Shown: positions 6,134 to 10,833 of the stretch, one piece after another
Layout: each line of letters begins with the position of its first letter
Position numbering within the stretch: the stretch's first letter is position 1
Assembly (NCBI GenBank): GCA_035555855.1
Contig: DATMGD010000015.1
Location: 1 to 10,833 of the forward strand
Direction of reading: 5' to 3'
Source of the DNA: Palsa-892 sp035555855
GTDB taxonomy: Bacteria > Pseudomonadota > Alphaproteobacteria > Rhizobiales > Xanthobacteraceae
Length of the DNA stretch: 10,833 bases
Made by a program: the position numbers and the translations under genes
Notes under the pieces: generated by a model
What the model was told of the DNA's origin: nothing
Databases searched by the model: none
The model's input: only the letters and a program-made list of their open reading frames with translations

Positions 6134-7021
6134 ATGACGCTCGAACAGCTCCGGATCTTTGTCGCGGTCGCCGAGTGCGAGCATGTCACGCATGCTGCGC
6201 AGAAATTAAATCTCACCCAGTCGGCGGTGAGCGCCGCCGTCTCCGCGCTCGAATTGCGCCACACGGTGAAACTTTTCAGCCGCGTCGGCCGCGGCATCGA
6301 ACTGACCGACGCAGGCCGCCTGTTTCTCGATGAAGCGCGCGCCATTCTCGCCCGCACCCGCGCGGCGGAAGTGGCGCTTGCCGAACTGAGCGGTCTCGAG
6401 CGCGGCACGCTGGCGATCCATGCGAGCCAGACGATTGCGAGCTACTGGCTGCCGCAGCATCTTGTGCGCTTCCGCAAGATTCATCCCGGCGTGAAAATCG
6501 AGCTTGCCGCCGGCAACAGCATGCAGGTCGCCGAAGCGGTGCAACACGGCGCTGCCGATATCGGTTTCGTCGAAGGCCGGATCGAAGCGGAAAACCTGAT
6601 GCAGCAGGCGATCGCCCGCGATCGCATCATCATCGTGGCGAGTCCCAAGCATTTGGCCTCGAAACGGCGCATCAGTGCATCCGATCTTCCGAGCCTGGAT
6701 TGGGTGTTGCGGGAGCCGGGATCGGGCACCCGATCCGAGTTCGACGACGCGCTGAAGCGCTGGAAACTCTCGATCGGCCAGCTCAACGTCGTTCTCGAAC
6801 TCCCCTCCAACGAGGCCGTCCGCATGGCGGTCGAAGCGGGAGCTGGTGCCACCGCAATTTCCGAGCTGGTCGCCGCCCGCGGCATCGCCCTCGGCAAACT
6901 GAAAGCGATTCCGCTCCAATTGCCCGAGCGCGCTTTCACCGCGCTGCGCCATCGCGAGCGCTATCTCAGTAAAGCGGCGCGCGCTTTTCTCGACGAGATC
7001 AAAGGAAAATCGACAAATTAA
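6134..7021 (+). CDS. LysR-family transcriptional regulator, CysL/YeiE-like
   Basis: This 295-residue regulator has the N-terminal winged helix-turn-helix of LysR proteins at residues 1-65 (MTLEQLRIFVAVAECEH, AAQKLNLTQSAVSAAVSALE, then LFSRVGRGIELTDAGRLFL). A linker helix follows, then a periplasmic-binding-protein-like effector domain from about residue 91 (GTLAIHASQTIASYWLP, and ADIGFVEG at 141-148). The HTH and the effector-domain opening resemble the CysL/YeiE group, some members of which respond to sulfite; this is from memory of family style. The ATG at 6134 is four bases after the desulfinase stop, so the genes are cotranscribed and probably coupled. The longer frame that runs upstream from here is only overlap with acd. 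A plausible role is to control the desulfinase in response to sulfite or the sulfinate substrate. The LysR call is firm, the effector is inference. Confidence 0.9.
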   Translation: MTLEQLRIFVAVAECEHVTHAAQKLNLTQSAVSAAVSALELRHTVKLFSRVGRGIELTDAGRLFLDEARAILARTRAAEVALAELSGLERGTLAIHASQTIASYWLPQHLVRFRKIHPGVKIELAAGNSMQVAEAVQHGAADIGFVEGRIEAENLMQQAIARDRIIIVASPKHLASKRRISASDLPSLDWVLREPGSGTRSEFDDALKRWKLSIGQLNVVLELPSNEAVRMAVEAGAGATAISELVAARGIALGKLKAIPLQLPERAFTALRHRERYLSKAARAFLDEIKGKSTN

Positions 7022-7042
7022 CGCGCCGTTCAAAGCGGCGCG
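7022..7042 (+). terminator. Hairpin after the acd-lysR operon
   Basis: CGCGCCG (7022-7028) and CGGCGCG (7036-7042) form a perfect seven-base G/C stem with a seven-base loop, starting right after the lysR stop. No T run follows, so it is at best a weak intrinsic terminator or an RNA-end-protecting hairpin. Confidence 0.4.
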
Positions 7043-7103
7043 CTAAACTTCGCGCCTGTACGTGAGCCATAAAATCTGATTATTTGCGCCACACAAAAAA
7101 ATT

Positions 7104-7178
7104 GCCGGATTAGCTCAGCGGTAGAGCAGCGGTTTTGTAAACCGAAGGTCGGGGGTTCAATCCCCTCATCCGGCACCA
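7104..7178 (+). tRNA. tRNA-Thr (anticodon TGT)
   Basis: This is a 75-base tRNA with encoded CCA. The acceptor stem pairs GCCGGAT (7104-7110) with ATCCGGC (7168-7174), discriminator A7175 and CCA 7176-7178. The D-arm is GCTCAGCGGTAGAGC, the anticodon loop TTTGTAA gives TGT, and the T-arm is GGGGGTTCAATCCCCTC. The first anticodon-stem pair is a G/A mismatch and one T-stem pair is G/T, minor departures that need not affect function. Sequence past its 3' end is distinctly more A/T-rich than the sequence before it, so it may mark an integration boundary. Confidence 0.95.
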
Positions 7179-7207
7179 TCTATCTGGAAATAAATACGAA
7201 CATTCAA

Positions 7208-7432
7208 TTACTTAGATCGCCCGGGCAGTTTTCTAGCCACAATCCTATCCACCTCTTTCTGCCTTGCTGAGATTCTTTGGATAATCTGTCGCCACTCTGC
7301 ATGAGGCTTCAGTTCAAATCATCTGACCGCATCACGCACTATGGATCCTGCTAACCAATATCTGACCACTAAGCCGTGTCGAAAAAACCTTAGCAAGGAA
7401 AACAAAAACAGAAGGTGCTTACATCCAAATTC
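7208..7432 (-). pseudogene. Possible remnant of an unrecognised coding region
   Basis: One minus-strand frame in this otherwise gene-free 256-base gap looks protein-like but is broken. From 7318 to a TAA at 7208-7210 it encodes 36 residues with a natural charge pattern, beginning FELKPHAEWRQIIQR and ending in VARKLPGRSK. Immediately before is an in-frame TGA (7319-7321), and upstream of it the same frame continues with a hydrophobic-to-basic stretch (GLVVRYWLAGSIVRDAVR). No start codon or ribosome site was found. I do not recognise the family. It may be the tail of a deleted gene of the adjacent polysaccharide cluster, or chance. Confidence 0.3.
7382..7398 (-). terminator. Weak intrinsic terminator after the glycosyltransferase operon
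   Basis: On the minus strand CCTT-GCT-AAGG is followed directly by six T residues, about 40 bases after the stop of the GT2 gene. The position and T run suit an intrinsic terminator, but the stem has only four pairs. Confidence 0.35.
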
Positions 7433-7434
7433 TA

Positions 7435-8307
7435 TCAGGCATGACGTTTAAACTCAAAGCGAGGATTTAACTTTGACACATAAAAACTGAGTTCGTGCTT
7501 TGGTGGTTCGAATTTTTTACCACGCACCAAAACATACTCTTCATGAAATTCCGGCCAAGGGTGAACAATTGAATTACTAGCGACCCCGCCATGAACCTGA
7601 TGAAAAGTCCCCTCTCCAAGAATACAGATTGGCTTCACATCCCCCAGTTCACAAGCGCGCCGATAAGTGTCCAAATTCACCAATCCACCACCTGCGCAAT
7701 GGAACCTCTCGTCAAAGCCACCAACCTCATCCCATAACGAACGTGACATGAAAAGCGCCGTGGCTTCCGGCAAGGGCTTCGTCAAACCGTCACGATTGCC
7801 AGGCGCAATCACGGAAACATCGAACAACTTATAGCCATCCGATTTCCAGTTCACGCTTTCCATCAGCTGATCTTCGACTGCCTGACAATAACCGTGCGCC
7901 ACACTCTGGTTCTGGGATACTTCCCCGAGGTGGAAACCAAGCGGCGAAACGATTGCTCGCGGATGAAGTTTTATCGCGTCAGCCACTGATGCCAGCAAAC
8001 CCGGCGACACCATACGCGCACCATCAATCATAGCGCCGATTACCCTGCCTCGCGCCACCCGTATTCCAAGATTGAGCGCAGCCGCGGGAGATTTTGCAGG
8101 GTTGGCTACATCAAGAAATGTCACTTTCGCATTGCCAAGATCATAATCAGTGCGATTCTCGTCCGAGCCATTATCGACGACAATAATCTCATACTCTGCA
8201 GAAGAAATGCCACGTTGCATCGCAGGACTGAGCGAATAAATAGTGCGCGGTGCCTCTCTATTCATATTGAAAGTAACTACGACAATTGAAATCACGGGCT
8301 GCATCAT
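7435..8307 (-). CDS. Glycosyltransferase family 2 (GT-A fold)
   Basis: This 290-residue cytoplasmic enzyme is predicted to transfer a sugar from a nucleotide-activated donor during surface polysaccharide synthesis. The GT-A nucleotide-binding start is clear: ISIVVVTFNM at 6-15, and EIIVVDNGSDEN at 40-51. The metal-binding DXD region is MIDGARM at 93-99, where the second acidic residue is replaced by Ala, a variant that may alter metal use. EVGGFDERF at 194-202 is the usual acceptor-side motif, and FHQVHGG at 235-241 is also typical of this group. There is no membrane segment. ATG codons at 8307 and 8304 are adjacent; either could be used. It is last in a minus-strand operon, 12 bases after the methyltransferase gene. 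Its A/T content is higher than the left half of the window. Donor and acceptor cannot be read from sequence. Confidence 0.88.
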   Translation of the reverse strand: MMQPVISIVVVTFNMNREAPRTIYSLSPAMQRGISSAEYEIIVVDNGSDENRTDYDLGNAKVTFLDVANPAKSPAAALNLGIRVARGRVIGAMIDGARMVSPGLLASVADAIKLHPRAIVSPLGFHLGEVSQNQSVAHGYCQAVEDQLMESVNWKSDGYKLFDVSVIAPGNRDGLTKPLPEATALFMSRSLWDEVGGFDERFHCAGGGLVNLDTYRRACELGDVKPICILGEGTFHQVHGGVASNSIVHPWPEFHEEYVLVRGKKFEPPKHELSFYVSKLNPRFEFKRHA

Positions 8308-8319
8308 TTTTCTGGTCTG

Positions 8320-10179
8320 CTAAAATCCAAGTTTTCGAAAAGCAGCTAGTATCTTCCGCAAGCGGCTTTCTTTCATCTCTTGAATGCTCTTAAGCAAGAC
8401 AGCAACTTCCGAAGCCAACTTATCCCTATCTCGCTTTAGGTCGCCCTGCTTAGCAATCAAGTTGTCGCACTCCGTGAGCAGCCATTCAATTTTGAGAAAA
8501 TCGGAGCGCAGGTGCAACTCCATCAATTTAGATTCTTCGATCCGCAATTCCATCTTCTTGCCAGTGGAAACGAAACAGAGCGCCTCCTCGAGACGCAGAT
8601 AGTTTTCGAAATCAGCATCGGACAAATCGAGTCCGAGCGATGCGGAAAGCCGGGTGACGATCTCGAAAAACTTTATCGGCGTGTCCGGTGCAGGCAATGC
8701 CACACTGTCAATCTCTGTGAGTGAATTGACCACGCCGCGAATAAACAAATAGCTCAAATCCACTTCGCGATTCCAAACCCATTCTTGATCGAAGAAGTGC
8801 CCAACGCCTTTCGTGTCGATAATTAGATTTCGCGGGATCGCGTCGAATAAGCTTCCCGGCACTTTCGCTCCGGCGCTCACGGACTCGTAAGAAAGGCCGG
8901 CGTGAGAGAGCAACGCATCAAACCAAACGGCCACCCATTTCGCCATATCATCGATCGTCCAGCCGGCCGTATTCAAAATCCGGAACGCCCGCTGCTGCCA
9001 ATGATCTCCCGCGATAAAAATTTCGTCGGCGAGCTTCATCGACAAATCCGTATCGCACTGTGCGATCGCTTGCGGATAAAGCCGCCGACGAAGAATGTTT
9101 ACCCGTCCATCAGGCAACCGCTCGAAGAGCGTCTCCTTCGCAAATTCAGGCCGCCGCTGGCTCGAAAAATGATGACCGAGAACGATCGACTCGGGCCGTG
9201 GTATTTCCTCGTCAGAGCCAACGATTAAGAACGAATTTGCGAGGTCTCCGGCCAGATTATTGCGAAGAACCGTCAGCCACCCCTGCTCCAGCGAGAAAAA
9301 CGGATTCTTTGCCCGTTGCGGATCGTGTTTCACCGTTCCGCTTAAGAGCGGCCCGAAATCGACACCGCAATTCTCATCAAAGGCGTGTTCGGAAAACACG
9401 CATGTCGGTAACTTGTAGTCGGGAAACGGAAAGAACCATTCCTGGCTCGAAAATCCTGCGCGTTCCATACGGTGGCTTAATTCGGCCCGCCCGAAAGTAA
9501 CCGCGCTTTTTTCGGTATAGAGATCTTCGATGCCGTGCATCTGGCGCGAGATATGATCCTCGAGGGAGCCCGCAAAATATTTTAAGCCAAGCTGGTTTTC
9601 GATTGCCAGCACGATTTTTCCACCAGGCCTCAGAAGGCGACGGACATGTCGCAACATCGCGTCGATAGGATCGTCATCCGCAGGAAAATAGATGCGGGCA
9701 TATTCAAGCACGCCGACGAGAATGATCGCATCAAAGCCGGAAGGCCCGGCGAAGCGATGGAGCGCATCGCAAACAACGGTGACGTTCGGCAAATCCCGAC
9801 AGCGCGCGGCAGCCCCGCCGGCGCGGCGGCGAGTCGCCTCGAGAGCGATTACATCCGCTCCTGTCTCGCCGAGGAAACGGGTAATTGCGCCAAGCCCCGC
9901 GCCTACCTCCAGAATTCGCCCTGTCAGAAAATCTCGAACCGGCCGCAGAAGATTGGCTCGCAGAACGCTCAAGTGATAGCGTGATGGCCAGTCGGAAATT
10001 TTTGTATCAAGCGCAAGGGAGCCAGAAGACAGATCTGCGGCATCTTGGATAATACCGATGATCCTGTTTTCGATATCGTCCCCGTCTGAATAGTCTATCT
10101 CCCTTTCCGCAGATTTTCGAACCCAGATATTCTGTCCAGGCTCGAGCAGATACTCGGAAGCGAGATCTATTTCGAACAT
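8320..10179 (-). CDS. Large SAM-dependent methyltransferase with C-terminal coiled coil
   Basis: This 619-residue protein has a class I methyltransferase domain at about residues 65-200. Motif I is RILEVGAGLGAITRF at 88-102, with acidic Glu114 in VIALEA for the ribose of S-adenosylmethionine. Asp138 lies in VVCDAL, motif IV-like FDAIILVGVLEYA at 149-161, and post-motif LLRPGGKIVLAIEN at 182-195. Residues 200-540 form a long extra region I do not recognise as a known domain, with Trp-rich parts (HFFDQEWVWNREVDLSYLF). Residues about 543-610 are a heptad-like charged coiled coil ending in a basic, hydrophobic tail (RKILAAFRKLGF). Similar proteins sit in lipopolysaccharide and exopolysaccharide loci, often next to or fused with glycosyltransferases, and probably methylate a glycan, perhaps capping it. 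The start ATG shares one base with the stop of the upstream gene (TAATG), so translation is coupled. Confidence 0.82.
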   Translation of the reverse strand: MFEIDLASEYLLEPGQNIWVRKSAEREIDYSDGDDIENRIIGIIQDAADLSSGSLALDTKISDWPSRYHLSVLRANLLRPVRDFLTGRILEVGAGLGAITRFLGETGADVIALEATRRRAGGAAARCRDLPNVTVVCDALHRFAGPSGFDAIILVGVLEYARIYFPADDDPIDAMLRHVRRLLRPGGKIVLAIENQLGLKYFAGSLEDHISRQMHGIEDLYTEKSAVTFGRAELSHRMERAGFSSQEWFFPFPDYKLPTCVFSEHAFDENCGVDFGPLLSGTVKHDPQRAKNPFFSLEQGWLTVLRNNLAGDLANSFLIVGSDEEIPRPESIVLGHHFSSQRRPEFAKETLFERLPDGRVNILRRRLYPQAIAQCDTDLSMKLADEIFIAGDHWQQRAFRILNTAGWTIDDMAKWVAVWFDALLSHAGLSYESVSAGAKVPGSLFDAIPRNLIIDTKGVGHFFDQEWVWNREVDLSYLFIRGVVNSLTEIDSVALPAPDTPIKFFEIVTRLSASLGLDLSDADFENYLRLEEALCFVSTGKKMELRIEESKLMELHLRSDFLKIEWLLTECDNLIAKQGDLKRDRDKLASEVAVLLKSIQEMKESRLRKILAAFRKLGF

Positions 10180-10833
10180 TACCTCGCTCGCCCTTGGCGG
10201 GGACGCTTCTTCGCCCCATGCGAAAAGAAATCTTCGACCGCTTCTATCGCCGCAGTTGCATTGATGCGGGAAATAATAATTCCACGCTCGTAGTTCCTCA
10301 CCCTTTCGGCGGGAGCACCGATGTCGAAGACGGCTATAGGCAAACCAAGTTGCATCAGCTCTTGCGTCACATAGGAAAAAGTTTCCGGCCAGACAAAGGG
10401 CAACAGAACAAGTTGAGCGCCAGAGCGCCGAACAAGTTCCGGCAGATCAGCAGGAGAATACGGGCCGAGAACCTCCACGATCCTCTTGTCCAATGTTTCA
10501 CTGATCGTCCCTATTATTGTTATTTTGATGCCGAGCTTTCGCTCCTTAATCAAACCGACCATCTCCGCAACCAACCGCGAACCCTTGGGCGGACTAATCT
10601 CCCCAACGATCGCAATGCGCGGAGTAGATGAGGCCGCGACAGTCAATTTTGCATTTTTGATATAATCGACACTATGCGGCTTGACCTTAATTCGACCCGG
10701 CACGAGGTCAGGATAAGCCTGCATAAGGATATTTTTTGATGAATTCGAAAAACAGATAATTTCACTGCTTTCTCGGAGAAGAGGCTCCCATGTCGCGCGC
10801 CATCGCGGAACGTCACGATCTCTCACCAGGGAT
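10179..10833 (-). CDS. Glycosyltransferase family 4, C-terminal part (cut by window edge)
   Basis: The visible frame encodes about 217 residues with no stop up to the right edge, so the N-terminal portion lies outside the window. A GTG at 10826 is not taken as the start. It shows the C-terminal half of a GT-B glycosyltransferase: the linker ending in the nucleotide-binding domain with RIAIVGEISPPKGSRLV, KITIIGTI, and the donor-binding signature PETFSYVTQEL followed by MQLGLPIAVFDIGAPAERV. The two Glu residues of that signature are seven residues apart (EX7E), the hallmark of retaining GT4 enzymes. The protein ends in a basic RPRQGRAR tail. It is upstream of, and translationally coupled to, the methyltransferase gene, so it probably works in the same polysaccharide pathway. 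Confidence 0.85.
   Translation of the reverse strand, partial: SLVRDRDVPRWRATWEPLLRESSEIICFSNSSKNILMQAYPDLVPGRIKVKPHSVDYIKNAKLTVAASSTPRIAIVGEISPPKGSRLVAEMVGLIKERKLGIKITIIGTISETLDKRIVEVLGPYSPADLPELVRRSGAQLVLLPFVWPETFSYVTQELMQLGLPIAVFDIGAPAERVRNYERGIIISRINATAAIEAVEDFFSHGAKKRPRQGRAR

Noticed and set aside
4873..6408. 511-residue open frame on the minus strand
   Set aside because: It is antisense to acd and the start of lysR, rich in Arg/Ala/His from mirrored G/C-rich codons, with no recognisable domain.
6206..7033. 275-residue minus-strand open frame
   Set aside because: It is the antisense shadow of lysR; composition is that of reversed codons and there is no ribosome site or motif.

Overview
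The window reads as a chromosomal segment of a GC-rich alphaproteobacterium, most likely Hyphomicrobiales (rhizobia, Bradyrhizobium or Beijerinckia relatives). Codon use is strongly G/C-ending. Both the exporter pair (DUF2955-type membrane protein plus HlyD-type adaptor) and the RlmB protein with a long basic N-terminal tail fit that group. This placement rests on protein style, not on a marker gene.

Left part (1-2630): a tRNA-Gly(TCC) on the minus strand is divergent from a tRNA-Tyr(GTA) on the plus strand. The 23S rRNA 2'-O-methyltransferase gene rlmB follows tRNA-Tyr. Next come a small unrecognised 70-residue protein (plus), a small secreted Pro/Arg-rich protein with a GTG start (minus), and a short membrane-protein gene (plus) whose reading frame is broken by one base in a T run.

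Middle (2573-7042): on the minus strand an HlyD-type periplasmic adaptor and a DUF2955/FUSC-like inner-membrane protein overlap by 11 bases. They form a probable efflux operon with a well-matched promoter (TTGACT-N17-AACTAT). Divergent from it is a two-gene plus-strand operon of an acyl-CoA-dehydrogenase-fold protein and a LysR-type regulator. The dehydrogenase-fold protein lacks a catalytic glutamate at both usual positions (Gln246 and Gly370 instead) and has Arg85. This is the signature of 3-sulfinopropanoyl-CoA desulfinase (Acd), which releases sulfite and propionyl-CoA. The regulator resembles the CysL/YeiE type, so the pair looks like an organosulfur catabolism module under a possibly sulfite-responsive regulator.

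Right part (7104-10833): a tRNA-Thr(TGT) marks a visible change to more A/T-rich sequence. Beyond it is a possible gene remnant, then a tightly packed minus-strand operon: a GT4 glycosyltransferase (cut by the window edge), a 619-residue SAM methyltransferase with a C-terminal coiled coil, and a GT2 glycosyltransferase. These probably build or modify a surface polysaccharide. The tRNA, the base-composition step and the decayed coding remnant together suggest an edge of an acquired or variable region.

No CRISPR array, insertion sequence, phage gene or riboswitch was seen, and no gene-free stretch exceeds 300 bases. The best candidates for follow-up are the desulfinase-LysR module, the frameshifted membrane-protein gene and the tRNA-Thr boundary.
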